Assembly: GCF_025950235.1 (NCBI RefSeq)
Contig: NZ_JAPDDT010000001.1
Coordinates: forward strand, 744,001-808,000
Length of the DNA stretch: 64,000 nucleotides
Source: Luteolibacter arcticus
Lineage (GTDB): Bacteria > Verrucomicrobiota > Verrucomicrobiia > Verrucomicrobiales > Akkermansiaceae
Direction: 5' to 3'
Of the stretch, positions 1 through 6,618 are shown piece by piece. The stretch's first letter is position 1. Each line of letters opens with the position of its first letter. Both the position numbers and the translations under genes were made by a program. The notes below the pieces were generated by a model. It was given only the letters and a program-made list of their open reading frames with translations, ran no database searches and was not told the DNA's origin.

Positions 1-313
1 ATTGACCAGTTCGGCGCGTCCTAATTTTCGTCTTTTTAGCGGCTTTAACGCAATATTCCGGTGTCGTAGCCGAATAAAACGTAACGGAAACACGAGAATA
101 CGGTCGCAAAATCCTACTGAAGATAACCGCACGCATCTAGCTTCCGGGGTTATTCGCGGAACGAGTTCGTGGGAGGAAGTATCGCATAGCGCTACAGCGG
201 GTAGCCCGCGCCGTGGATCAGACCCGCTCTGACGGGCGTGACTTCCCTGATGACTGGGCACGGCCTGCTGTCAACGGCCTCCCCTACGGCTCACGGTGGC
301 GCTCCAATCCCCT
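1..313. other. Window-start stretch without a recognisable gene
   Basis: Several short open frames cross this stretch, but none shows a recognisable domain, signal peptide or consistent start, and they overlap each other on both strands. The base composition is more AT-rich at the very left end (about 20–130) than in the rest of the window, so it may be the tail of a spacer or the end of a gene outside the window. I see no hairpin or RNA gene here. Confidence 0.4.
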
Positions 314-817
314 TCAATGCGCGACCTTTGATTCGAGAAATGCCACGAATTCGTCTGCGCTTACCTGGGTGGAATCCAAGGCGGAGATCGGGATCAGAGA
401 AAATTGCTTGGAAGCAAGATGGACAATCACCAGACCCTCCACCCTCTGAATCTTGGTCACAGAACTCCAAGGGCAGAACGAGACGATTCCGCACGCAGTT
501 TCAGTGAGACCGGCATCCCCAATCTCAAGCTGAATCGGGTGGCCGGTTCCCTCGCGGGCCTGAGCATCAATCGACCGGCGATGGAACTTCGTGTGAGGGA
601 TTGCGGCCTTCAGATTTTTGATCGCGAAGAAGACAGCGATGATCGCCAGCAACGTGTGATCGAGCTTGGCCGAACAGAGGTAAGCCAAGACCAGCAGCAT
701 TCCATTGGTTCCGAAAACGCCGGCATAAAACGGCAGGGGCTTGATTGACGTGCGGGGCGTTATGGCATCGAGGAAGGCCCGTCGATCGGTGTACGAAAGC
801 GAATATTGGAGGTTCAT
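314..817 (-). CDS. YcxB-like membrane protein
   Basis: A 167-residue protein. Two hydrophobic segments lie close together near residues 29–50 and 55–70 (FYAGVFGTNGMLLVLAYL and HTLLAIIAVFFAIKNL), as in YcxB-type proteins. They are followed by a soluble C-terminal domain with the FCPWSSVTKIQRVEGLVIV region, which resembles the YcxB C-terminal fold where a conserved Trp precedes a beta strand. Proteins of this family have no defined biochemical role. The gene lies downstream of a small two-helix membrane protein on the same strand. The family assignment is by motif resemblance; that it is a membrane protein is fairly sure. Confidence 0.65.
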   Translation of the reverse strand: MNLQYSLSYTDRRAFLDAITPRTSIKPLPFYAGVFGTNGMLLVLAYLCSAKLDHTLLAIIAVFFAIKNLKAAIPHTKFHRRSIDAQAREGTGHPIQLEIGDAGLTETACGIVSFCPWSSVTKIQRVEGLVIVHLASKQFSLIPISALDSTQVSADEFVAFLESKVAH

Positions 818-905
818 CGGGAGCCCTGAGATTGAGATTGCTTACCCTGCCAGCCCCGGCGAACGCCAGCTCTCGAACAACCAAGCTCAGAGACCGGGTT
901 GGGCC

Positions 906-1127
906 TCATTTGCGTCGAGAGACCAAGACAATCGATCCGATGCACGCCCCAAGCAACACTGCCTCAATCAGTCCCCAAACCACCCAGAAACGCAGGGTGC
1001 GATCAATGGCATGCTGGGCGAAAGGGCTAAGAGACCAAAGGAGGACAAAGAGAGCAAGCCAGCCACCGACGACAATCCTACAGAGGACTTGTATGGCTCT
1101 CGCGTAGGTCATACGCGAGAAAATCAC
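906..1127 (-). CDS. Small two-helix membrane protein
   Basis: A 73-residue hypothetical protein made almost entirely of two transmembrane helices. One is around residues 14–32 (VLCRIVVGGWLALFVLLWSL) and the other around 48–69 (VVWGLIEAVLLGACIGSIVL), and the chain ends in VSRRK. The positive C-terminus suggests that end is cytoplasmic. It lies between the pseudopilin gene and the YcxB-like gene, all on the minus strand with roughly 90–130-base gaps, so they may be transcribed together. I do not recognise a family. The hydrophobicity pattern and lack of a competing gene support it being real. Confidence 0.45.
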   Translation of the reverse strand: MIFSRMTYARAIQVLCRIVVGGWLALFVLLWSLSPFAQHAIDRTLRFWVVWGLIEAVLLGACIGSIVLVSRRK

Positions 1128-1257
1128 GGATTTTCAAGACGGAACAGACTTTCATCCGGCTGACCAGAATGCTTCGCCGGTCGATCTCCGCGGGCTTCAC
1201 CGGTTCTATCAATGGCGGCTCATCATGCTCAGGCTCCGCCTTCGCCGAAGGATTTCC

Positions 1258-1827
1258 TCACCACGACTTCACCTCATCGTTGTCGCCGAATTTCCCGTCG
1301 GGGCCGAAGCTCCAGACGATGACCCTCTTCTGCCGGACGACCTCACCCTGCCGGAATGGATTCGGGATCTCATTGTCGGAATCCTCGTCGAACTTGATGT
1401 GCAAGGGGCGGCCCCAGGCATCGTACATGCCTTCGATTTGATTGCCGGAGTAAACCAAGCCCCCTTGGTTCTTGTTGCTGGCGATCTTCGGGGTGAGGAA
1501 GACGATCTGCTGGGGATTCTGCAGCTCGCTTCCGGGGTCCTCCTTGGCGAGCAGGATTTTCAGAAGCTCCGTTCCGGCCTGGCCTTCAGCGGTCAGTTCA
1601 TCCGCGCTGCCGACGCTCGGGAACCTGCTGTAGGTGTTATAGAATTGATCCAGAGCCATGGACAAATCCGTGACGCAGGTCTTGGTCACCAACTCGTTCT
1701 TCCGCTGGTTGACCTTCGCGATGGCACCAAAGCCCATCGCGGCGAGCACCATGATGATGGAAATGACGACGAGAAGCTCGACGAGTGTGAAACCAGACCG
1801 TGAGCGAGGATAGAAATGGGTTTTCAT
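1258..1827 (-). CDS. Type II secretion/type IV pseudopilin-like protein
   Basis: A 189-residue protein with a class III (prepilin) signal. A short basic leader, MKTHFYPRSRSG, is followed by FTLVELLVVISIIMVLAAMG, with Gly before the processed Phe and Glu at +5. The C-terminal half has the GspG-like layout: a helical stretch, YDAWGRPLHI, and a closing FGPDGKFGDNDE motif that resembles the calcium-binding end of GspG major pseudopilins. I placed the start at 1827 because a prepilin leader should be short and a GGAG lies about 10 bases upstream; an in-frame GTG or ATG further out would add an implausible 20 residues. No other secretion genes are nearby, so it is an orphan pseudopilin, as is common in Verrucomicrobiota. 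Confidence 0.85.
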   Translation of the reverse strand: MKTHFYPRSRSGFTLVELLVVISIIMVLAAMGFGAIAKVNQRKNELVTKTCVTDLSMALDQFYNTYSRFPSVGSADELTAEGQAGTELLKILLAKEDPGSELQNPQQIVFLTPKIASNKNQGGLVYSGNQIEGMYDAWGRPLHIKFDEDSDNEIPNPFRQGEVVRQKRVIVWSFGPDGKFGDNDEVKSW

Positions 1828-1843
1828 AGATCTAGGACTCCAA

Positions 1844-1859
1844 GCTCTATGAATAGAGC
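1844..1859. promoter_or_regulatory. 7-bp inverted repeat upstream of the pseudopilin gene
   Basis: GCTCTAT and ATAGAGC flank a two-base centre, 17 bases upstream of the pseudopilin start. The AT-containing palindrome stands out in this GC-rich DNA and could be an operator or a small leader hairpin. No binding protein can be named. Confidence 0.35.
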
Positions 1860-1924
1860 GGATTTCTAGCGCAGTGGCAATGGGCAAAAGCGAGGGGTCA
1901 GGGCAACCGCACTTGGACTTAGAG

Positions 1925-1953
1925 AACCGCGAATGGAAGCCAAGCGGCGCGAA
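1925..1953 (+). repeat. Degenerate copy of the CGCGAATGGA repeat
   Basis: The words CGCGAATGGAAGCCAAGCG and then GCGCGAATGGG resemble the left arm of the inverted repeat at 2721–2739. This appears to be a decayed half copy in the spacer between the pseudopilin and lipoprotein genes. The spacer (1828–2206) holds no gene that I can support. Confidence 0.4.
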
Positions 1954-2024
1954 TGGGATCGATCACCCCTGCCCGTCCGTCCTGAATGGCACGGGATTAA
2001 GGCCAGTTGCGCCTCTCGGATTCA

Positions 2025-2101
2025 CTGGGAACGCGGAATTTATTCCGCCTCGACGGCCGGTTCGCCGGGGCTTCCAGGCGGAATAAATTCCGCGTTCCCA
2101 G
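2025..2101. repeat. Perfect 26-bp inverted repeat with 25-bp spacer
   Basis: Arms at 2025–2050 and 2076–2101 are exact reverse complements (left arm begins CTGGGAACGCGGAATTTATT). The spacer is GC-rich. The unit could form a long hairpin or cruciform between the convergently placed spacer sequences of the two flanking minus-strand genes. A related half copy (GGATGAATCCCGCATTCCC) lies at about 3280–3302, so this looks like a dispersed palindromic repeat family and not a simple terminator. Confidence 0.8.
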
Positions 2102-2206
2102 TGTGCCGTGGCGCGCCGATCACAGACTTAGTCCCGTGCCTTCGGGTCCGTCCTCCAAATCGGTCCGGGTTGTCGCGCGCCAGACCGGCCGGCCCTGTCG
2201 CCACTC

Positions 2207-2629
2207 TCACTCCTTCACGGAAACCGTGACCGAGGTGATCTCCCGCTTGGCGTCGGTCTCTTCATCGCCGTCGTCGAAGTCGACCTCGCAGACAAAGCGA
2301 TAGCGCCCCTGCTCCACCTTCACGCAACTGAAGTAGTAGTAGGTGTCCTTTTCGATCCGCACCGTGAGCGAGCCCCGGACTTGCATGCGCTCCAGCCCCT
2401 CGCCCACCAGGCCGAACGTGTGGCGGCCAGCATCGACTTCGTGCGTGCCCTTCGGCTTGCCGTCGATGGTCTCGATCGAAAGCCGCAGCTTCTTACCCGA
2501 AACCCAGACGATCGGGTTGGCTGCACGGTCTTCATAGACCCACGCGGTGTCAGAGGTGACCGGCCGGTAACTTCCGGGACCGGCGCAAGAGGCGAGGACG
2601 AGCAGGAACGGCAGGATCGGCAGTTTCAT
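2207..2629 (-). CDS. Small exported lipoprotein
   Basis: A 140-residue protein with a lipoprotein signal: MKLPILPFLLVLASCAG, with lipobox LASC and Cys at about residue 15. The mature part is mostly beta strands and includes TYYYFSCVKVEQGRYRFVCEVDFDDGDEE, an acidic tail followed by KREITSVTVSV. The start at 2629 is chosen because it puts the signal peptide at the N-terminus; an upstream frame to 2746 runs through repeat DNA and has no signal character. I recognise no family. It is probably anchored in the outer or inner membrane facing the periplasm. Confidence 0.7.
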   Translation of the reverse strand: MKLPILPFLLVLASCAGPGSYRPVTSDTAWVYEDRAANPIVWVSGKKLRLSIETIDGKPKGTHEVDAGRHTFGLVGEGLERMQVRGSLTVRIEKDTYYYFSCVKVEQGRYRFVCEVDFDDGDEETDAKREITSVTVSVKE

Positions 2630-2720
2630 CAGGGAAGGCGCTCCGGAGGCTGGAGAGATTCCGGCGTCCTGACAAGGAGCCTCCCCGCCGGACAGGGCTA
2701 CCGCATTGGGAAATCCGATC

Positions 2721-2847
2721 CGCGAATGGACGCCAATCGAAGCCAATCTCCAAGGGGAGCAAGGGCCCAGCCGTCAGGGAGGATCGACCAAGAGACCACC
2801 CGGCAGCCACATTGGATCGCATTCGCGTCGATTGGCGTCCATTCGCG
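2721..2847. repeat. 19-bp inverted repeat pair around an 89-bp centre
   Basis: Arms at 2721–2739 and 2829–2847 are exact reverse complements (CGCGAATGGACGCCAATCG and its complement). The enclosed 89 bases include a further partial palindrome. The element fills the spacer upstream of the lipoprotein gene. I see no open frame in it that looks real. Confidence 0.7.
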
Positions 2848-2909
2848 GTTGCCCTGGTGGTATATTCCCCTGGCTGCCCCAAGACCCAAGTGCCCGGAGA
2901 AACGTATAT

Positions 2910-3086
2910 CTATGAGTTGGAAGCAATGACGATCGCTGCGAGGATCGCTCCAGCAATCAATGCCATGACCAGCCAGCCGCCGCCGACCCCATTGAGCGGC
3001 CGGAGCTTCTCCTTGCTGGCGTAAGGATCTGGCGTCTTCGACACGAACGGTCGGGGTTCCATCTGTTTCGGCGGTTCGTGCTTCAT
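2910..3086 (-). CDS. 58-residue tail-anchored peptide
   Basis: A short open frame of 59 codons with stop. It starts MKHEPPKQMEPRPFV, followed by a polar, proline- and lysine-rich segment to residue 30. A single strongly hydrophobic helix then runs to the C-terminus (GGGWLVMALIAGAILAAIVI). This polar-head, tail-anchor layout is typical of real small membrane proteins and is not expected by chance. It sits alone between two repeat-filled spacers. The region before the start has no good Shine–Dalgarno sequence, so the start is uncertain. Function is unknown. Confidence 0.5.
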   Translation of the reverse strand: MKHEPPKQMEPRPFVSKTPDPYASKEKLRPLNGVGGGWLVMALIAGAILAAIVIASNS

Positions 3087-3656
3087 CCTGAGGAGAGGAG
3101 TTGCTGCGTCGCCGGAGATTGGAACAACAACAAATCCATGGAACTGTTAGAAAAGTGCCGGATTTGTTGCAAAGCGAGATGGGTCATCGGCTGGAGGGCG
3201 TTCCCACGCGGGCTGACGCTTCTGCCAGCCCGTCAGTTTAGCTGAGGCCATACTGGCTGGTTCCGGCCGGAGATGGAGGGGATGAATCCCGCATTCCCAG
3301 TGAGCCCGAGACGAGGTCTCCCAGAGTCTTTCGAATTTCGTCTGTTTCGCTCGTTTCGTTGTTCTCCACCTACGTCGTGTCGATGACGGCGGAAGCACCC
3401 GGGCGCTTCCCCGCAGGAGGGCTGCTGGCTTCGGGCGGCAGCAGGGCTGTGCGCAGTCCGGGTCTTCGACGGCTGGTGCGGGCTCGGTGGGTCTGGGCGC
3501 GTGGATCTGAAGGCGGGCATTGAGGGACCACTCGGGCCGGTCTGGAGACCGGCGCTCCCCGGGGGAGCTGTCTCGTTCCATCACGGCGTCATATGCGAGT
3601 CGCTTGCCCCTTGCGCGGCGTGAGTCGGTCGGTAAGCTCCACGCAGCTTGGCCACC
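3087..3656. other. Repeat-rich spacer before the halogenase-like gene
   Basis: This stretch holds a TGTTAG word at 3145–3150, a half copy of the 2025–2101 palindrome at about 3280–3302 and a GGGAGCGC/GAGTGGTCC palindromic repeat at 3526–3560. A 145-residue minus-strand frame (3147–3584) crosses all of these and is rich in Pro, Arg and Ser, so I do not accept it as a gene. Confidence 0.5.
3526..3560 (-). repeat. GGGAGCGC–hairpin–GAGTGGTC repeat, copy 1
   Basis: Read on the minus strand, this copy has GGGAGCGC, then the hairpin CCGGTCTCCAGACCGG, then a GAGTGGTC flank. The same flanks around a hairpin recur at 5278–5312, 19318–19350 and 31971–32004. Confidence 0.7.
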
Positions 3657-5219
3657 ATGAATGATTCCCCCGCCCTCACCGACTATGATGTCGTCATCTT
3701 TGGCGGGGCCTTTTCGGGCTCGGCGCTGGCGCTGCTGCTGAAACGGGCGCGGCCGGAGACCCGGGTGCTGATCGTGGAGAAGTCGGAAGTCTTTGACCGC
3801 AAGGTCGGCGAATCGACCTCGGAGGTCGCTGGGTGCTTCCTGACCCGGGTGCTAGGGCTCGCCCACTATCTTTCCTGCGAGCATTTCCAGAAGCACGGGC
3901 TGCGGATGTGGTTCACCACGCCAGAGAACGATTGCCCGAACTCTTGCTCGGAGATCGGGCCGAATTCACAGGCGCGCTTCCCGACCTACCAACTCGACCG
4001 GGAACTTCTGGACCAGCACATGCTGGAACAGGCCCAGAAAGAGGGCTGCGAACTGCTGCGGCCGGCATCGATCAAGTCCTTCGAGCTGAATGGCGCGGGC
4101 AAGAACGCGATCGTGCTGAAGCACAATGGCGAGACGCGGACGATCACCGCCGGCTGGGTCGGGGATTGCTCCGGCAAGGCTTCGCTGGTCGCCCGCCAGC
4201 GCGGACTGTGGCGGAAGCTGGAGGATCACCCGGTGCACTCGATGTGGGTGCGCTTCAGCAACGTGCTCACGCTAGATTCCCACGAGGCGCGGGTGAAGGC
4301 ACCCTGCCTGAAGGACGGCCCGTCGGTGGGGCGTGCCAGCGCGACGAATCACCTGATGGGCCGCGGTTGGTGGTCGTGGATCATCCCGCTGTCGAATGGC
4401 GACTTCTCCGCCGGCGTGACTTGGGACGAGCGGATTTTCGCGCCGCCGTCGGAGGGCTCGGTCGGCGAGCGGGTCAAGCAGCACCTGGTGACGCACCCGA
4501 TCGGCAAGCTGATGTTCGCCGATGCGGTGCCGGTCGAGAATGACGCCCGAATTTACAAGCACCTCCCCTACTATGCCACGGAGGTCTGTGGCGATGGCTG
4601 GGTACTGGCCGGCGACGCGGCGGGTTTCATGGATCCGCTCTATTCGCAGGGCCTGGACTACTGCGCCCACGCGACTTACTGCGCCCACAAGATCATCCTC
4701 AAGGGGTTGCGCGGAGAGTGCGTGAAGATGGCGCTGGCGACGCACAATGAGATTTACCCGCAGTCCTACCAGCGGTGGTTCCACGGTCTCTACCGGAACA
4801 AGTATCAGTATCTCGGCGACTCGGACCTCATGCACGCGGCATTCCTGATGGACATCGCGGCGTATTTCATCGGCCCGGTGCGGGCGGTGTATGCGGACGC
4901 CGACCGTGAATACTCGACCATGCCCTACAACGGCACCGGCGGAGCGATCTTCGCGCGGTTCATGCGCTTTTATAACCGGCGTCTCGAGACGATCGCCCGC
5001 AAGCGGCTGATGGCCGGGACCTATGGGAAGAATAACCTGAAGCACCGACACTTGGTCCGGGTGCCCTTCGAGCCGAATATGAAGGCGGTGCGGCACTTGC
5101 TGGGCGGGATGAAGGTGTGGATGAAACTGGAAGCGGAGACCATGTTCATCCAGCCGGTGGCCGCGCTGCCGGATCCGATGGAGAAGAGAATGGCTCAACA
5201 GGTGGCTGAGGTTTCGTGA
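3657..5219 (+). CDS. Flavin-dependent halogenase-like FAD oxidoreductase
   Basis: A 520-residue protein of the FAD-dependent halogenase/geranylgeranyl reductase superfamily. The N-terminal dinucleotide motif is VVIFGGAFSGSALALLL (about residues 12–28). A KVGEST segment near residue 49 matches the VGE(A/S)T region of flavin halogenases. GWWSWIIPL at about 237–245 fits the WxWxIP motif of that family, and GDAAGFMDPLYSQGLD at about 318 is the second FAD-contacting motif. The length fits tryptophan-halogenase-like enzymes. The ATG at 3657 is preferred to an in-frame TTG three codons upstream. The gene stands alone with repeat-filled spacers on both sides, so no substrate can be inferred. It could also be a non-halogenating monooxygenase or reductase. 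Confidence 0.75.
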   Translation: MNDSPALTDYDVVIFGGAFSGSALALLLKRARPETRVLIVEKSEVFDRKVGESTSEVAGCFLTRVLGLAHYLSCEHFQKHGLRMWFTTPENDCPNSCSEIGPNSQARFPTYQLDRELLDQHMLEQAQKEGCELLRPASIKSFELNGAGKNAIVLKHNGETRTITAGWVGDCSGKASLVARQRGLWRKLEDHPVHSMWVRFSNVLTLDSHEARVKAPCLKDGPSVGRASATNHLMGRGWWSWIIPLSNGDFSAGVTWDERIFAPPSEGSVGERVKQHLVTHPIGKLMFADAVPVENDARIYKHLPYYATEVCGDGWVLAGDAAGFMDPLYSQGLDYCAHATYCAHKIILKGLRGECVKMALATHNEIYPQSYQRWFHGLYRNKYQYLGDSDLMHAAFLMDIAAYFIGPVRAVYADADREYSTMPYNGTGGAIFARFMRFYNRRLETIARKRLMAGTYGKNNLKHRHLVRVPFEPNMKAVRHLLGGMKVWMKLEAETMFIQPVAALPDPMEKRMAQQVAEVS

Positions 5220-5277
5220 CAAGGGAAGAAAACGGAACCGCCAAGACGCCAAGGGCGCTAAGTTTGAGAGAGGGGCC

Positions 5278-5312
5278 GGGAGCGCCGGTCTTCAGACCGG
5301 CCTGAATGGTCC
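5278..5312 (+). repeat. GGGAGCGC–hairpin–GAGTGGTC repeat, copy 2
   Basis: GGGAGCG is followed by the hairpin CCGGTCTTCAGACCGG and then TGAATGGTCC. It lies about 60 bases after the halogenase-like gene. It could act as a bidirectional terminator, but its conservation with other copies marks it as a repeat. Confidence 0.7.
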
Positions 5313-5349
5313 TTCGCTGCCGGTGGGCTCTGCAACTGATTCTTCCACC

Positions 5350-5370
5350 GATCACCGATCACTGATCACC
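5350..5370 (+). repeat. Three tandem 7-bp GATCACY repeats
   Basis: GATCACC, GATCACT and GATCACC follow one another without a gap in the spacer upstream of the MoxR operon (5220–5537). They could be operator iterons or a chance micro-repeat. The rest of the spacer shows no gene. Confidence 0.5.
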
Positions 5371-5537
5371 CGGCACTTCCCGCCTCCCTTTGGCGCTCCG
5401 GGACTTCGGCATTTCCCGACAGATCCCCTCCCCGCCGGACTTCCCTGGTGGAAGATCCGACGGGAATTTTCATCGCGCCTTCACGTGAAATTCCGATACA
5501 CCGTCGAGCATCCGCATCGTTAGAACGATCTTATCCC

Positions 5538-6545
5538 ATGGAATACGCCTCCGAAACTGAAGTCACCACCGCCGGGAAGCACGTCCGCTCGCTGTCCGCA
5601 GCGCTCAATCAGGTGCTATTCGGCCAGGAGGAACTCGTTGATCTGGTGCTGACCGGGGTGCTGGCACGGGGCCACATCCTGCTCGAAGGCCTGCCCGGAT
5701 TGGGCAAAACCGAGCTGGTCAAGGGCCTGTCGAAGACCCTGCGGCTCGGCACCAAGCGCGTCCAGTTCACGCCCGACCTGCTGCCCGGCGACATCACGGG
5801 AAACCCGGTGCTCCAGGAAATCGAGGGCCGCCGCGCCTTCGTGTTCCAGCCGGGGCCGTTGTTCACGAACATCGTGCTGGCGGACGAAATCAACCGCGCC
5901 TCGCCGAAAACGCAGTCGGCGCTGCTGGAGGCGATGCAGGAGCGCCGCGTGACCGTGCTGGGCGAGACCCACGATCTTCCCAAGCCCTTTTTCGTGCTGG
6001 CGACCCAGAACCCGATCGAGCTGGAAGGCACCTACCCGCTGCCAGAAGCCCAGCTCGACCGCTTCCTTTTCAAGCTGGAGGTGACCCGCAACAACGTCGA
6101 GACGCTGGAGCGCATCGTGACCCAGCGCGAACTCGGCACCGAGCCCGTGGTCGAGTCGATCATGGATGCCTCCACCCTCGATGAGGTGCTCAATCTGGTG
6201 CGCCGCATTTACCTGCCGGACGTGGTCGCAAACTACATTGCCCGGCTCGTGGACGGCAGCCATCCGGGCCAAAGCTCCGCCGCCCGCGGCATCCGCTACG
6301 GGGCGAGCCCGCGCGCCGCGCTCTCGCTGGCCTCGGCCGCGAAGGCCCGGGCGCTGATGAACGAGCGGACCCACGCGTCGTTCGAGGACGTCCGCTTTGT
6401 CGCCACGGCCGTCCTGCGCCACCGCATCGTGCTGGAATACAACGCGCGGGTCGAAGGATTGACGAATAACGACATCGTGCGCGCTTTGATTGAGGAAATC
6501 CCGTTCCAAGGCGGCGCGACTCCAAAGACTCTCAAGACGGCGTGA
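5538..6545 (+). CDS. MoxR family AAA+ ATPase
   Basis: A 335-residue AAA+ ATPase of the MoxR group. Walker A is GLPGLGKTE at about residues 51–59. Walker B and the following motif are VLADEINRASPKTQSALLEAMQE near 113. Sensor 1 lies in FVLATQNPIELEGTYPLPEAQLDRF, and a C-terminal lid domain contains GASPRAALSLASAAKA. MoxR proteins act as chaperones that mature partner complexes, usually those with VWA-domain proteins. Here DUF58 and VWA genes follow downstream, the classic genetic arrangement. The start at 5538 is chosen because the family begins just before the conserved helix (SALNQVLFGQEELVDLVL); upstream frame extension is not family-like. It is the first gene of an operon running to 16,830. 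Confidence 0.93.
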   Translation: MEYASETEVTTAGKHVRSLSAALNQVLFGQEELVDLVLTGVLARGHILLEGLPGLGKTELVKGLSKTLRLGTKRVQFTPDLLPGDITGNPVLQEIEGRRAFVFQPGPLFTNIVLADEINRASPKTQSALLEAMQERRVTVLGETHDLPKPFFVLATQNPIELEGTYPLPEAQLDRFLFKLEVTRNNVETLERIVTQRELGTEPVVESIMDASTLDEVLNLVRRIYLPDVVANYIARLVDGSHPGQSSAARGIRYGASPRAALSLASAAKARALMNERTHASFEDVRFVATAVLRHRIVLEYNARVEGLTNNDIVRALIEEIPFQGGATPKTLKTA

Positions 6546-6618
6546 TCCGCTGAAGTTCCAAGTAAGAAGTTCCAAGTTCCAAAGCGGCCGGAACACGCTA
6601 TCTCCACCGTTGCCTTTC

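Noticed and set aside
1-449. Overlapping short frames at the window start
   Set aside because: They overlap each other in several frames and show no start context, signal or domain.
3147-3584. 145-residue minus-strand frame before the halogenase-like gene
   Set aside because: It crosses two palindromic repeats, is rich in Pro/Arg/Ser and has no domain or conserved start.
4272-5252. 326-residue antisense frame within the halogenase-like gene
   Set aside because: High GC at third positions opens the antisense frame; the His/Arg/Leu-rich sequence has no domain, and the sense gene has clear FAD motifs.
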